53,348 bases of DNA from assembly GCA_000314955.1 (NCBI GenBank), contig BAEM01000062.1, positions 1-53,348 of the forward strand, given 5' to 3'. The notes under the pieces were generated by a model. The model was not told the origin of the DNA. It ran no database searches and saw only the letters and a list, made by a program, of their open reading frames with translations. Source of the stretch: Paraglaciecola chathamensis S18K6. Lineage in GTDB: Bacteria; Pseudomonadota; Gammaproteobacteria; Enterobacterales; Alteromonadaceae. Shown piece by piece: positions 19,493-29,700 of the stretch. Positions within the stretch are counted from its first letter, which is position 1. Each line of letters opens with the position of its first letter. The translations under genes were made by a program, and so were the position numbers.

Positions 19493-20569
19493 TTACTGCA
19501 AACCTCTAAACAAATCGACTAAGGCTTTCGCTTCACGTTCCACCGTGTAATGCGCTAACACCCGTTCGCGCCCCGCCAAGCCTTTTTGCTTTAACACTTC
19601 AGGGTCGGATAATAGCGAGTCCATTTTAGCCGTTACTGCTGGCTGGTCATTAACAGGCACGACATGGCCGTCAACGTCTTCACGGATAATTTCCTCCCAT
19701 GCGCCAGCTTGGGTTGCTAATACAGCGGCGCTGCAGCTCATGGCTTCAAGCACAGTTAAACCGAACCCCTCGTTATCACTCAAGGCAGACACCATAGACA
19801 GCGCACTAAAAATCGGCGGTATACGCTCGAATGGTAATTCACCGGTGAAAATAATCCGCTCGCTCAATCCCGCTTTATCAATTTTTGCTTTTAGTTCGTC
19901 CACAAACTCTTGATGACTAGAAGAAATAGCGCCCACCACAACAGCGTTGTACTCAGGATACTTAGGCAATACTTCAATACACGCATTTACAAATAGATGA
20001 ACCCCTTTTTGTTTGCGTACACGACCTAAAATACCAATACCGTACTTACCACCGTACCCCAGATCTTGCCATGCTTGCTCTTTATTGGCCGCAGGGGCGA
20101 AGTTTTCAATTTGAATACCGTGGGGAATAATGGCGTCTGGCGGATCAGCCAAGTATTTAGCCGATGACTTACTGATAGCGACAACAGCATCCATCTGGCG
20201 CGTTAGCCATAAGGTTGAGCCAGAGCGATAACGCTGGGCTGCAGAACTAAACACCATTTTAATCTTGGCACCAAATACATATTTCAGCAGCACCGCTTGG
20301 ATCATTTCATCCACTCGGCGAGCGTGAAAAACACGATACTTGCCGTTGCTTAATGGCTTGCGGCACATTTTGACTACCTGCCAAAACGTCATCGCTTGGC
20401 TTGCGTCAGGTAAATAATGCTTTCCCATAACACGCAAATTAATCAACTTTTGTTGATAAGACATGACCTGCAACATGGTTGAGGTTACGCCCGAAAAATT
20501 TGAATTCGAATTTCCCAGAATCAACTCAACTTCATCTTGCTTACTAATTTTCGTCACATCATGCTCCAT
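19493..20569 (-). CDS. GT4-family glycosyltransferase
   Basis: A 358-residue cytoplasmic GT-B glycosyltransferase. The N-terminal acceptor domain (1-170) starts with a NSNSNFSGVTSTML loop, and the C-terminal donor domain contains GRVRKQKGV and the EX7E-type segment SDNEGFGLTVLEAMSCS, which binds the nucleotide sugar. It lies tail-to-tail with waaA, 16 bases between the stops, and head-to-head with the Kdo kinase gene, so a lipopolysaccharide inner-core sugar is the likely product. The actual sugar (heptose, mannose or other) cannot be assigned. Confidence 0.88.
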   Translation of the reverse strand: MEHDVTKISKQDEVELILGNSNSNFSGVTSTMLQVMSYQQKLINLRVMGKHYLPDASQAMTFWQVVKMCRKPLSNGKYRVFHARRVDEMIQAVLLKYVFGAKIKMVFSSAAQRYRSGSTLWLTRQMDAVVAISKSSAKYLADPPDAIIPHGIQIENFAPAANKEQAWQDLGYGGKYGIGILGRVRKQKGVHLFVNACIEVLPKYPEYNAVVVGAISSSHQEFVDELKAKIDKAGLSERIIFTGELPFERIPPIFSALSMVSALSDNEGFGLTVLEAMSCSAAVLATQAGAWEEIIREDVDGHVVPVNDQPAVTAKMDSLLSDPEVLKQKGLAGRERVLAHYTVEREAKALVDLFRGLQ

Positions 20570-20698
20570 AGTTAATGCTTACTCACTTGATTAATATTAT
20601 TCGTTACACGGGTTGTGCTGCCACTTAGTGCATAAGCTCGCATTCAAGGGGGATACAGGTATACACTATGCCAAATTTTGCAACGCACTTTGTGTTAA

Positions 20699-21418
20699 AT
20701 GCCAAACATTCAGCAAACATCGACAAATCGCAGCACCATTATATTTGATGCTGAAATATTCGCAGCCCCTGATTTAAATATTTTTGATGGCCAATATTGG
20801 CAGGCAAAACAACAACTCACTGGCAGCGCCACCGGCCGTGGTACTACGTATTTTTTTAAGCATGACAACCATGAATACGTATTGCGTCATTATCGCCGCG
20901 GTGGCTTAATCGGCAAACTAATCAAAGACAGTTATTTGTTCACAGGGCTGTCACGTACTAGGGCGTGGCGGGAGTTTACCCTGCTTGAACAAATGCATCG
21001 ACTTGGGTTACCGGTACCTGAACCCGTTGCCGCACAAGTCACACGGCAAAACGTGATGTACAAAGGGGATATCATCATCAAGCGCATTCCTAACAGTCGA
21101 GACATGTTCAGTTTTTTGTGTGATGCCCCACAACCGGATACCACTTGGCAGGCCATAGGCGCCTGTATTCGACAATTCCACGACCACAATGTTTACCACC
21201 ATGACTTAAATATTCACAATGTCATGCTCGACGACAATGGGAAAATTTGGCTTATCGATTTCGATAAATGTGCCATTCACGCCAGCAATAATTGGAAGAA
21301 GGCAAATTTAGATCGCCTTCTGCGCTCATTGCACAAAGAGCAAAACAAACAACAAACCTTTTATTTCAATGAGCAAAATTGGCAGACGTTATTAACTGCA
21401 TACGGCGAGCCAGCGTAA
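20699..21418 (+). CDS. kdkA: Kdo kinase KdkA
   Basis: A 239-residue protein-kinase-fold enzyme that phosphorylates Kdo on lipid A (known in Haemophilus and Vibrio). The N-terminal segment GSATGRGTTYF acts as the ATP loop, then VLRHYRRGGLIGKL, RAWREFTLLEQM and the catalytic loop HHDLNIHNVML with a metal-binding DFDKC. Length fits the family. The ATG at 20699 lacks a good ribosome site; a slightly different start is possible. Its position by waaA supports the call and implies a core with one phosphorylated Kdo. Confidence 0.92.
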   Translation: MPNIQQTSTNRSTIIFDAEIFAAPDLNIFDGQYWQAKQQLTGSATGRGTTYFFKHDNHEYVLRHYRRGGLIGKLIKDSYLFTGLSRTRAWREFTLLEQMHRLGLPVPEPVAAQVTRQNVMYKGDIIIKRIPNSRDMFSFLCDAPQPDTTWQAIGACIRQFHDHNVYHHDLNIHNVMLDDNGKIWLIDFDKCAIHASNNWKKANLDRLLRSLHKEQNKQQTFYFNEQNWQTLLTAYGEPA

Positions 21419-21544
21419 TAAAGTTAACCTACAGCCGTGCTGGGGATTGATATGATGAATAGTCATTACAAAGCAGATTACAATCTAACGTTGAATTGTT
21501 ACACTCGATTTTTTGTCACCTGCCGTTTAGGATTGAATAAATAG

Positions 21545-22948
21545 ATGTCACGTTATTGGATACTCGGCTGTTTGCTGATCGCGTCACAAGGATGGGCAAA
21601 GGGTCTATCTCCCTATCTTCCTCTGCAAATTTCACCCGAAATTGAATCTCAAATAGAGAAAGTGATGGCACTCACACCTGGCGCCCCGCTTACCAAGCCT
21701 TATAAAGCAGCTGATGTTATGCGCCGCAACAAACTGATTGCGTCGCGTTTTCCTGAGCTTCATCGCTCTGTAGACGCATACTTAGCGCGGTTTAAAGACA
21801 CATTAGCCTTAACTCATGTCAGTGCTTCAGTTTCTGCAGGTGAGGACGAAAGTAGCCCAATACCGAATCAAAGAGGCATCAAGCGCAACTCGAGCTATCA
21901 AGTTTCAGCTTCTGGGGTAGCGTTTATCTCGCCCTATGCCTACGTGGCTGGTGGTGCCGTATATGCCGATGGCGAAGATGCCGTGTTATATAACACCCAT
22001 GTTGCCTTCGGTTATGAATATGCGCAAATTGAAGCTGGCTACCGAGAGCATTGGTTCTCGCCTATGCAGGATTCAGCACTGCTTAGCAGCACCAATGCCA
22101 AACCTAGCGTGTCCGTCACGCTTAGCAATGCGACTCCTATTACTGACTGGGATATTCGCTATGAAGTCTTTTACGCGAAACTTGATGACACCATAGGCAT
22201 TAGCCAACAAGGTGAGCTTTTTAATGGTGAACCCAACTTGTTGGGGCTACACCTCAGCATATCCCCTGTTGAAGCTTGGACAATAGGCTACAGCCGCACA
22301 TTAAAATATGCTGGGGCTAATAACAATTTAAGTATCGGCGATGCATTTCAGGATCTGTTTAGCCCCTCCGGTGAAGACAACACCCCCAGCCTTAACCCAC
22401 AAGCGCTTGCAAGTGACCAAAAAACGGCTATCTCTAGCAAGATAAACCTGCCTTTTGCGTTTCCTGTATCTGTATACGGTGAACTCGCTTTTGACCATGC
22501 TCCAGAGGTTAACGAACAAGAAACTGATGACAAAGCACTTGCGTTTGGAGTCTATTTCCCTATGGTAACCAACGACATATCATTACGTTATGAGTTTACC
22601 CGTTTAGACGAGCTTTTCTACCAGTCCGGTTTTTATACCGCGGGTTACACCAATGAAGGGCAAGCGCTTGGTCACTGGGCGGGAGATCTTTTTCCCTTGC
22701 AAGAACAAGTACAAAAAACCACACATTCGTTGAATATGAATTGGAGATTCGCATCTGATCAGGTTATCGATGTGACACTAAGAACTGCAGACGGCGATTC
22801 TAATTCCAACGCGCAACAAGCATTTAAAGAGCTAACAGTTCGATACAGCTACGCAACGCAATACGGTTTCTGGGGCCTTGATCTTGATGTAGGCGAAGAC
22901 CGTTTTGGCGAACAATTTAAACGAGTAAGTGCATTTTACCGCTGGTAA
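21545..22948 (+). CDS. Wzi-like capsule assembly outer-membrane protein
   Basis: A 467-residue exported protein with a signal peptide ending in GWAKG near residue 19. A helical N-terminal segment (residues 30-95) is followed by a barrel of alternating strands, closing with an aromatic Trp (SAFYRW). This arrangement and the segment YRGIKRNSSYQ/GYREHWFSP resemble the capsule-assembly Wzi family, which anchors surface polysaccharide to the outer membrane. No capsule operon is in the window, so it may act on lipopolysaccharide or an exopolysaccharide made elsewhere. Family assignment is moderately sure; the barrel is secure. Confidence 0.75.
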   Translation: MSRYWILGCLLIASQGWAKGLSPYLPLQISPEIESQIEKVMALTPGAPLTKPYKAADVMRRNKLIASRFPELHRSVDAYLARFKDTLALTHVSASVSAGEDESSPIPNQRGIKRNSSYQVSASGVAFISPYAYVAGGAVYADGEDAVLYNTHVAFGYEYAQIEAGYREHWFSPMQDSALLSSTNAKPSVSVTLSNATPITDWDIRYEVFYAKLDDTIGISQQGELFNGEPNLLGLHLSISPVEAWTIGYSRTLKYAGANNNLSIGDAFQDLFSPSGEDNTPSLNPQALASDQKTAISSKINLPFAFPVSVYGELAFDHAPEVNEQETDDKALAFGVYFPMVTNDISLRYEFTRLDELFYQSGFYTAGYTNEGQALGHWAGDLFPLQEQVQKTTHSLNMNWRFASDQVIDVTLRTADGDSNSNAQQAFKELTVRYSYATQYGFWGLDLDVGEDRFGEQFKRVSAFYRW

Positions 22949-23479
<531 letters not shown>

Positions 23480-23554
23480 CTTAGCACACTATATTTCTAC
23501 ACGACTTCGCGCTTACCTTGTTAAGCGCGTGACCAAGGATCCAATTGAGAAAAC

Positions 23555-24601
23555 ATGGCAAAACATTACCTTTTTTACATATCTGAAAATTACTCATTTC
23601 AAATACTGCGCCCGTTGCAAGATGAGATACACCGAAGAGGCGACACCGTCGCTTGGTTTGTAGAAGGTAACAACGTTAATAAAGCTTATTTCCAACCACA
23701 AGAAACACAATTACCCAATGTGCAGGCTGTCATCGATTATCAACCTGTTGCCGTATTTGTTCCTGGCAACATGGTGCCTTCATTTATTCCCGGTTTAAAG
23801 GTGTGCGTACGTCACGGTTTTATCGGTTTTAAAACGCGTAAAAAAGATGGTTTAAATTATTCATTTATCATTCGTGATTGCTTTGATTTGTATTGTACTC
23901 ATGGTCCGTCAATGACCGATACGTTTAAACTACTTGAGAAAAAACATCAGTTTTTCAAAGTCGTCGAAACCGGTTTTTGTAAAATGGATCCGTTCTTCAA
24001 TAACCCTCCTAAGATCGACAAAACAGACCCGCGCCCTGTTGTGTTATTTTCATCGACTTTCTCACCTAGAATGTCCCAAGCAGAAGCACTGTTGCCAACC
24101 ATAAAACGTTTATCTCAAGATACGAAGTGGCGCTGGTTAGTAACCTTCCACCCTAAAATGGCGCAAAGTACCGTAGATGCCTACAAAGCGGCTCAGCATG
24201 ATAATTTGACCTTTGTTGAAACTGACAATGCGATGCCATTGATGTTAGAGGCCGATTTAATGCTGGGAGATAACTCATCCATGCTGGTTGAGTTCTTGAT
24301 GCTGAATAAGCCAGTAGTAACGATGAAAAACCAATACCCCAAGCCGCATTTTATTAATGTGACCGACCCAGCCGATCTTGAGAAAAGCATTGAATACGCA
24401 TTAACAAGACCTGCAGAATTGATGGAGAAATTGGGCGACTACGCAGCGCAAACTCATCCTTATACAGATGGGCAATCAAGCGCACGCATAGTAGATGCCA
24501 CTCAAAACATGCTCTGTAACCCCCCTAAGCTAAAGAGAAAGCCATTTAACTTAATTCGCAGTATTAAAATGCGTAAAAAACTCGGGTATTGGGGCAGATA
24601 A
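23555..24601 (+). CDS. CDP-glycerol glycerophosphotransferase-like protein
   Basis: A 348-residue protein of the CDP-glycerol:poly(glycerophosphate) transferase family, GT-B-like, without membrane helices. Clues are the RHGF segment near residue 88, the THG motif near 114, TFHPKM in the donor domain, and GDNSSMLVEFLMLNKPVVT near 230-250, which is characteristic. In Gram-positives this family builds teichoic acids; in Gram-negatives it adds glycerol phosphate or related groups to surface glycans. Its place between coaD and mutM in a lipopolysaccharide region suggests core or O-antigen decoration. The substrate is unproven. Confidence 0.82.
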   Translation: MAKHYLFYISENYSFQILRPLQDEIHRRGDTVAWFVEGNNVNKAYFQPQETQLPNVQAVIDYQPVAVFVPGNMVPSFIPGLKVCVRHGFIGFKTRKKDGLNYSFIIRDCFDLYCTHGPSMTDTFKLLEKKHQFFKVVETGFCKMDPFFNNPPKIDKTDPRPVVLFSSTFSPRMSQAEALLPTIKRLSQDTKWRWLVTFHPKMAQSTVDAYKAAQHDNLTFVETDNAMPLMLEADLMLGDNSSMLVEFLMLNKPVVTMKNQYPKPHFINVTDPADLEKSIEYALTRPAELMEKLGDYAAQTHPYTDGQSSARIVDATQNMLCNPPKLKRKPFNLIRSIKMRKKLGYWGR

Positions 24602-24627
24602 GAGCTCAGACGCCAAGCTTAAGGCTA

Positions 24628-25440
24628 TTAGGTTTGGCACTGCTCACAAAAGAAAGTATTACGCTGCCCTAGGGTAACTGACTGTATTTCACTCGCGCAG
24701 ACTTCACATGCTTTACCTTTGCGCCCATACACGCGCAGGTGCTGTGCAAAGTATCCAGGGTTGCCATCGGCTTGCGTAAAGTCTTTTAAGGTCGTACCGC
24801 CCTGCTCTATGGCTTTCGCCAAGACGTCTTTAATAATGTCACCGAGCGCGAGGTACGTTTTTTTGCTGACTTTTTTAGCCGCTTTTCTGGGATCAATGCC
24901 GGCTATAAACAAGGCTTCATTCGCGTATATATTCCCAACCCCAACGACCACTTTATTATCCATAATAAAGTTCTTTACGGCCACACTCTTGGTGCGGGAA
25001 AGATCATATAAACGCTGCCCATCAAAGTCCGCTGTTAGTGGCTCAGGGCCGAGGGCCGCAATCATGCCTATCTCTGGTTCACTGACATCTTGCCACAAGC
25101 AAGCACCAAAGCGCCGCGCGTCGTTAAAACGCAGGCACACACCGTTGGTTAATACGACATCAAGATGATCATGTTTGATAACGGGGGTATCACTGTTCAC
25201 AATCCGCAACTTACCCGACATGCCTAAGTGCAAAATAATGCTGCCTGCATCCGTATCAATAAATAAGTACTTAGCGCGGCGTCGCACATCATTGACCCGC
25301 AGCCCTTCGGCTAGATGTACTTCATCAGGTACCAACCAGCGTAATTGCTTGTGACGCACAACGACCTGCTTAATTTGCTGGCCAATTAAGTGAGGGCTAA
25401 TGCCTAAGCGGCTGACTTCAACTTCGGGTAATTCAGGCAT
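24628..25440 (-). CDS. mutM: Formamidopyrimidine-DNA glycosylase MutM
   Basis: A bifunctional DNA glycosylase/AP lyase of 270 residues that removes 8-oxoguanine and formamidopyrimidines. The mature N-terminus PELPEVE carries the catalytic Pro and Glu. The helix-two-turn-helix region VGVGNIYANEALF and a four-Cys zinc finger (CEVC ... CEQC) complete the enzyme. Its start overlaps the end of an upstream small membrane-protein gene by eight bases, so the two are co-expressed. It converges on the CDP-glycerol transferase gene. Confidence 0.97.
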   Translation of the reverse strand: MPELPEVEVSRLGISPHLIGQQIKQVVVRHKQLRWLVPDEVHLAEGLRVNDVRRRAKYLFIDTDAGSIILHLGMSGKLRIVNSDTPVIKHDHLDVVLTNGVCLRFNDARRFGACLWQDVSEPEIGMIAALGPEPLTADFDGQRLYDLSRTKSVAVKNFIMDNKVVVGVGNIYANEALFIAGIDPRKAAKKVSKKTYLALGDIIKDVLAKAIEQGGTTLKDFTQADGNPGYFAQHLRVYGRKGKACEVCASEIQSVTLGQRNTFFCEQCQT

Positions 25441-25960
25441 TTGGGGTATCCGTTAAAAAGAGCTGTGACCAGGTCATATTGGTAATTTTATATAACTGAG
25501 CGCCTTGGGTTGGGTATTGTACAAGCATATCTTCCCCTACCTGAAAAAACAGGTAGTGCCTAGGCGCACTTTCTCCCGCTAGCCATAGATTAACCTGTGT
25601 AGCTCCCGTCAGCGTTGCATTACCAATGGGGGCAAGTTCAGCGTTTTGCCACGCTATAACAAGGTCTGTAAGGGTCTGATTGTCAATAACGGTTTGATTC
25701 TCACGCGTTACCTGGTTTTCTTCGCTAACTAAGTCGTTTGATGGCGGTACAAAGCGCCACCCCCTGCCTACTCGCTCAATAGTATAAGCGTGGGTCACAA
25801 TGCTAGTGAGCATGGCATCATGGGGAATAAGTACATCGATAGCTTCATCTGTAGCGCCCTCATTTGAAAAGAGGTTTCCGCTTAGATTAAACATTAAGAT
25901 AAGCAACAGCATGGAAATAATCAGGACGTTATTCCAAGCGCGAGAGGTGAGTCGGATCAT
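25433..25960 (-). CDS. Unknown single-pass membrane protein
   Basis: I do not recognise this 175-residue protein. It has one N-terminal membrane helix (about 11-30, LIISMLLLILMFNLSG) followed by a periplasmic domain with strand-like alternation and a basic patch (IERVGRGWRF). The layout suggests a small anchored periplasmic domain. Its last eight bases overlap the mutM start, so it is the first gene of a mutM operon. No ribosome site is clear before the ATG at 25960. Similar small membrane proteins next to mutM may be an Alteromonadales trait. Confidence 0.7.
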   Translation of the reverse strand: MIRLTSRAWNNVLIISMLLLILMFNLSGNLFSNEGATDEAIDVLIPHDAMLTSIVTHAYTIERVGRGWRFVPPSNDLVSEENQVTRENQTVIDNQTLTDLVIAWQNAELAPIGNATLTGATQVNLWLAGESAPRHYLFFQVGEDMLVQYPTQGAQLYKITNMTWSQLFLTDTPNA

Positions 25961-26061
25961 GATGAAATAAAGTAAAGTGGCAGTGTCATCTACTGATTAT
26001 GTCATGTAATGCACAACACAAAACAGTCTATTTGATCGCTTTACATGGAGAAATATAACGC

Positions 26062-26083
26062 AAAAAACCCGACATAAGCCGGG
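26062..26083 (-). terminator. Terminator after rpmG
   Basis: On the minus strand ACCCGGC and GTCGGGT form a seven-base-pair stem (one G-T pair) with a four-base loop, followed by six T. It lies about 30 bases past the rpmG stop and closes the rpmB-rpmG operon. Confidence 0.8.
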
Positions 26084-26110
26084 TCTTTCGGGAGACAAAA
26101 CAAGTATTAA

Positions 26111-26266
26111 TTACTTAATTTTGGCTTCTTTAAACAAAACGTGCTGACGTACTTTAGGATCAAACTTTTTGATCTCCATTTTGCCAGGCATGTTACGTTT
26201 GTTTTTATCTGTGGTGTAGTAAAAACCGGTACCAGCAGAAGACACTAACTTGATTTTATCACGCAT
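26111..26266 (-). CDS. rpmG: Ribosomal protein bL33
   Basis: A 51-residue 50S subunit protein, too short for a 60-codon cut-off. The translation begins [19 protein letters not shown] and continues with the usual [10 protein letters not shown] and a basic end. It is the Cys-free form of L33, without the zinc ribbon. An AAGGAA ribosome site lies eight bases before the ATG. It follows rpmB by 12 bases in the normal order. Confidence 0.96.
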   Translation of the reverse strand: MRDKIKLVSSAGTGFYYTTDKNKRNMPGKMEIKKFDPKVRQHVLFKEAKIK

Positions 26267-26278
26267 AATCTGTGTTCC

Positions 26279-26515
26279 TTAAATTTTTACGCCATTGGCA
26301 CGGATATCAGTCAATACTGAATCAATACCTTTTTTATCAATAATACGCATACCTTTAGCAGATAAACGCAATTTAACGAAACGGTTTTCGCTTTCAACCC
26401 AAAAACGGTGGGTTTGTAGATTTGGCAAAAAACGACGACGAGTCGAGTTTTTAGCGTGTGAACGGTTGTTACCTACCGCTGGACGCTTGCCTGTCACTAT
26501 ACATACTTTGGACAT
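26279..26515 (-). CDS. rpmB: Ribosomal protein bL28
   Basis: A 78-residue 50S subunit protein with the family N-terminus [12 protein letters not shown] and the block [19 protein letters not shown]. Start codon chosen at 26515 because it gives the canonical N-terminus and has TTTGGAG about eight bases upstream; a further in-frame ATG at 26530 adds five residues. Shares a promoter with rpmG. Confidence 0.97.
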   Translation of the reverse strand: MSKVCIVTGKRPAVGNNRSHAKNSTRRRFLPNLQTHRFWVESENRFVKLRLSAKGMRIIDKKGIDSVLTDIRANGVKI

Positions 26516-26606
26516 CGTATTTGTCTCCAAACAATTCTAAAAATACTTAGCTCCGACAAGCATGCAAATACGCGTGCCAGCTTTAGCTATCAACAAGAGG
26601 GCGCAT

Positions 26607-26635
26607 TTTATACAGCAAACTGCGAATTAATTCAA
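26607..26635 (-). promoter_or_regulatory. Sigma-70 promoter for rpmB-rpmG
   Basis: On the minus strand TTGAAT (-35, 26630-26635) and TATAAA (-10, 26607-26612) are 17 bases apart, with a G+C-rich start region (GCGCCC) after the -10. This is the discriminator pattern expected of stringently controlled ribosomal promoters. It lies about 90 bases before the rpmB start. Confidence 0.65.
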
Positions 26636-26654
26636 CGATTAACTGAGAAAAACC

Positions 26655-27467
26655 CTAGTCTTTTATTATGCCATAAGCAGTACGGGTTAATTTATTGGAT
26701 TTCGTGGTCGCGCGAATTGCTTTATTTTTAGCGATCATTTCTGGTTTAACATAACTGTGATCATGCTCTAGGTGCAGACAAGCCGCGGAATAGCGAATTT
26801 GAATACCACGTACACCTCGATTCATTAGACGCTCACCAAGCTCCCTATCTTGGCCACCATACTGCATTCGCTCATCAAAACCATTTACAGCAAAAATATC
26901 TTCGCGCCAGCCCGATGCATTATGCCCGTTCCAGGTAGGTTTAGCAGGCGTGACTGAATTTAATATGACGCGCTTCCATTGCAAGGTGGTCAATTTTCCG
27001 AGTTTTCGATTACGTTTGACGCCATTTTTCACTAACCAATCTCGCTCAAACGCTTGGCCCGATGCAATATGTTGCTGACTGATTAGATCACTGGTAGGCA
27101 TCGGGAGTTTAAAATAACCACCCGACAAAAATTTGCCCGGGCGGGCGTGCGCTTTATGCACAGCAACAAAGTCTCGACGAGGAATACAATCTCCATCGGT
27201 AAACAGCACATAATCACAGGTACTGACGAGCAATGCTTTATTCATAATGCGCGACTTTTGAAAGCCTTCGTCCTCTTGCCATACGTGTTTGATATCTAAA
27301 TCTGAGCTTTGAGAGAAACGGTCAATACAGGCTTTTGTATCAGTAGTTGAACCATCATCTGCAATAATTAACTCAAAATTTTTATCTGTTTGATAATGAA
27401 ATCCCCACAGCACTTTTTCGAGCCAAACAGGTGAATTGTAGGTGGTAAAAATGACAGATATTTTCAT
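26655..27467 (-). CDS. GT2-family glycosyltransferase
   Basis: A 270-residue GT-A glycosyltransferase. The N-terminus MKISVIFTTYNSP, the nucleotide-binding IIADDGSTTD, the DXD-like FTDGDCIPR and the C-terminal GGQDRELGERLMNRG place it in family GT2, close to the galactosyl/glucosyl core enzymes with a C-terminal ED-type motif. No membrane helix is present, so it acts on the cytoplasmic face of the inner membrane. It probably belongs with the lipopolysaccharide genes a few kilobases away. The sugar is unknown. Confidence 0.87.
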   Translation of the reverse strand: MKISVIFTTYNSPVWLEKVLWGFHYQTDKNFELIIADDGSTTDTKACIDRFSQSSDLDIKHVWQEDEGFQKSRIMNKALLVSTCDYVLFTDGDCIPRRDFVAVHKAHARPGKFLSGGYFKLPMPTSDLISQQHIASGQAFERDWLVKNGVKRNRKLGKLTTLQWKRVILNSVTPAKPTWNGHNASGWREDIFAVNGFDERMQYGGQDRELGERLMNRGVRGIQIRYSAACLHLEHDHSYVKPEMIAKNKAIRATTKSNKLTRTAYGIIKD

Positions 27468-27580
27468 GGTAAAACCGCTTTAAATGATAAGATTGCTCCT
27501 GACATCTAAGCTTGTTTTTTTGACAACCTTATGACCGCCACATGACACTTTTGTGGTAATTGCGTCTCCTTAGACCAAAG

Positions 27581-28255
27581 CTAAATTAAGCCCCGCTCAG
27601 CGAACGAAACGGCAACGCCGTCACCCACCACCAGATGGTCAAGCACTTTGATGTCTAGTAGGCCCATGGCGCTTATAATACGTGCTGTAATGTGCTCATC
27701 CGCTTGGCTTGGCTCGGCCACGCCTGATGGATGGTTGTGAGTCAAAATCACTGCAGCTGCGTTATCTTCTAATGCTTGTTTCACTAACACACGTGGGTAA
27801 ACCGACGCACTGTCTATGGTGCCAAAGAACATTTTTCTGAATTTGATCAGCTGGTGCTGACTATCGAGTAATAGCATCCCAAAGACTTCATTGGGTTCGT
27901 CGCGTAATTGAGATATCAAAAAATGTTTGGTTTGTTGGGCGCTGTTGAATACCGTTTCACGTTGGAGTTGTTCGGCGAAAAAACGTTGGCTTAACTCAAT
28001 CGATGCTTGCAACTGAACAAATTTCGCTTCACCTAACCCCTTGGCTAAACAGAAATCTTGCTGACTTGCGCTTATCAAGCCACGCAATGAACCGAAGGTA
28101 TTTAACAGATTGCGCGCCAAATCAACGGCACTGAGGCCTTTAATGCCAGTACGCAAAAATATTGCCAGCAGCTCAGCGTCAGACAACGCACTCGGCCCCT
28201 GGGTGAGTAACTTTTCTCTTGGTCTTTCGTGGGCTGGCCATTGGGTTATTTTCAT
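27581..28255 (-). CDS. radC: RadC-family JAMM protein
   Basis: A 224-residue RadC/YicR-family protein: an N-terminal helix-hairpin-helix region ([20 protein letters not shown]) and a C-terminal JAB1/MPN metal domain with the zinc motif ILTHNHPSG and a downstream Asp/Glu pair. An early link to RecG-type repair was later withdrawn, so the function is unsettled. Starts with an AGGGA ribosome site and is divergent from coaBC, the usual gammaproteobacterial arrangement. Confidence 0.94.
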   Translation of the reverse strand: MKITQWPAHERPREKLLTQGPSALSDAELLAIFLRTGIKGLSAVDLARNLLNTFGSLRGLISASQQDFCLAKGLGEAKFVQLQASIELSQRFFAEQLQRETVFNSAQQTKHFLISQLRDEPNEVFGMLLLDSQHQLIKFRKMFFGTIDSASVYPRVLVKQALEDNAAAVILTHNHPSGVAEPSQADEHITARIISAMGLLDIKVLDHLVVGDGVAVSFAERGLI

Positions 28256-28389
28256 ACGTCCCTGTCTTGTTAAACGTTTCTATTTTGCGCCAACCACACG
28301 CACAAAATGCGAAATAAGTGAAAATTAAGCCTAGCAAAAGCGGTCTATTCCAGCCAATAATGGCCCCATAAAGTGAGTAATATAGTAAA

Positions 28390-29634
28390 ATGATCCCTAT
28401 GCAATTAGCCCAAAAAAAGATACTGCTTGGCATTACAGGTGGTATAGCAGCCTATAAAACCCCAGATTTAGTCAGAAAACTTACTGCGCTTGGTGCACAG
28501 GTGCGCTGCGTGATGACTGCATCTGCTGCTGAGTTTGTTAGCCCGCTAGCCTTACAGGCTGTCTCAGGCCACCCTGTAGGTGACGATTTATTAGACCGTA
28601 ATGCAGAAGCCGCAATGGGACATATAGAATTAGCCAAATGGGCCGACAAAGTGCTCATTGCGCCAACCACAGCAAACTTTATGGCCAAATTAGCTCACGG
28701 TTTGGCGGATGATTTATTATCGACTTTGTGCTTGGCCACCAGCGCGCCCATTTACATCGCGCCTGCAATGAATCAGCAGATGTGGCATGCCAAAGCGACA
28801 CAGGCAAACCTAGGCGTATTACAACAAAGAGGCGTCACGATTCTAGGCCCTGCTCCAGGTGAGCAAGCTTGCGGCGATGTTGGCTTAGGCCGAATGTTAG
28901 AGCCGGTCGATATAGCCAACATGTTAGCCCAAAGTTCAATGGAGCCTTTACTTGCCAACAGGCATATTGTTATTACAGCAGGGCCAACGCGGGAAGAAAT
29001 CGATCCTGTGCGTTTTATCAGTAACCACAGTTCAGGGAAAATGGGTTACGCACTGGCAAGCGCTGCTGTAGCCTTAGGAGCAAAGGTCACTCTAGTATCA
29101 GGACCGGTTAACTTGCCTTGCCCAGCGGGTGTAGATTTGGTCAACGTAGTCAGTGCTGAGCAAATGCATAGTGCAGTGATGAAAGCGGTGGGCGCGACTC
29201 AGTCCGATACAGCTAGCAATAACATGCAGCCAAATTGCGACATATTCATTGGCTGCGCCGCCGTAGCAGATTACAAACCACAGCAAAAAACTGAGCAGAA
29301 AATTAAGAAGTCCGATACTGAGTTAACACTTACTTTTACTAGAAACCCTGATATCCTTAGCGACGTTGCCCATTTAGCTCAACCACCTTTCACGGTTGGC
29401 TTCGCCGCAGAAACACAAGATGTGGCCCATTACGCCCAAGATAAGCTGAAACGCAAAAAGCTCGATATGATCGCCGCAAACGATGTATCGCAAGCTGGTT
29501 TAGGCTTCAACAGTGAACGAAATGCACTCAATGTTTATTGGAATAATGGTGGAAAAAACCTTGGCGTTGCCGATAAGAGTCAGTTGGCGATTTCGTTAAT
29601 GACATTGGTCGCACAGCGCCACGCAGTAAAATAA
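28390..29634 (+). CDS. coaBC: Bifunctional CoaBC (phosphopantothenoylcysteine synthase/decarboxylase)
   Basis: A 414-residue enzyme for two steps of coenzyme A synthesis. The N-terminal decarboxylase CoaC has the flavin site [10 protein letters not shown], the catalytic His in HIELAKWAD, the APAMNQQMW substrate motif and the active Cys in GEQACGDVG. The C-terminal synthase CoaB begins [25 protein letters not shown] and keeps [18 protein letters not shown]. Either of two in-frame ATG codons (28390, 28399) could start it. In most relatives dut follows coaBC; here slmA follows directly. CoaD lies 5 kb away. Confidence 0.96.
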   Translation: MIPMQLAQKKILLGITGGIAAYKTPDLVRKLTALGAQVRCVMTASAAEFVSPLALQAVSGHPVGDDLLDRNAEAAMGHIELAKWADKVLIAPTTANFMAKLAHGLADDLLSTLCLATSAPIYIAPAMNQQMWHAKATQANLGVLQQRGVTILGPAPGEQACGDVGLGRMLEPVDIANMLAQSSMEPLLANRHIVITAGPTREEIDPVRFISNHSSGKMGYALASAAVALGAKVTLVSGPVNLPCPAGVDLVNVVSAEQMHSAVMKAVGATQSDTASNNMQPNCDIFIGCAAVADYKPQQKTEQKIKKSDTELTLTFTRNPDILSDVAHLAQPPFTVGFAAETQDVAHYAQDKLKRKKLDMIAANDVSQAGLGFNSERNALNVYWNNGGKNLGVADKSQLAISLMTLVAQRHAVK

Positions 29635-29700
29635 TATAAAACACACCAAGGATTAGCTCGTTAGGTAATAACGCACATAGAGGTCTCGTTAGGATAGAAA

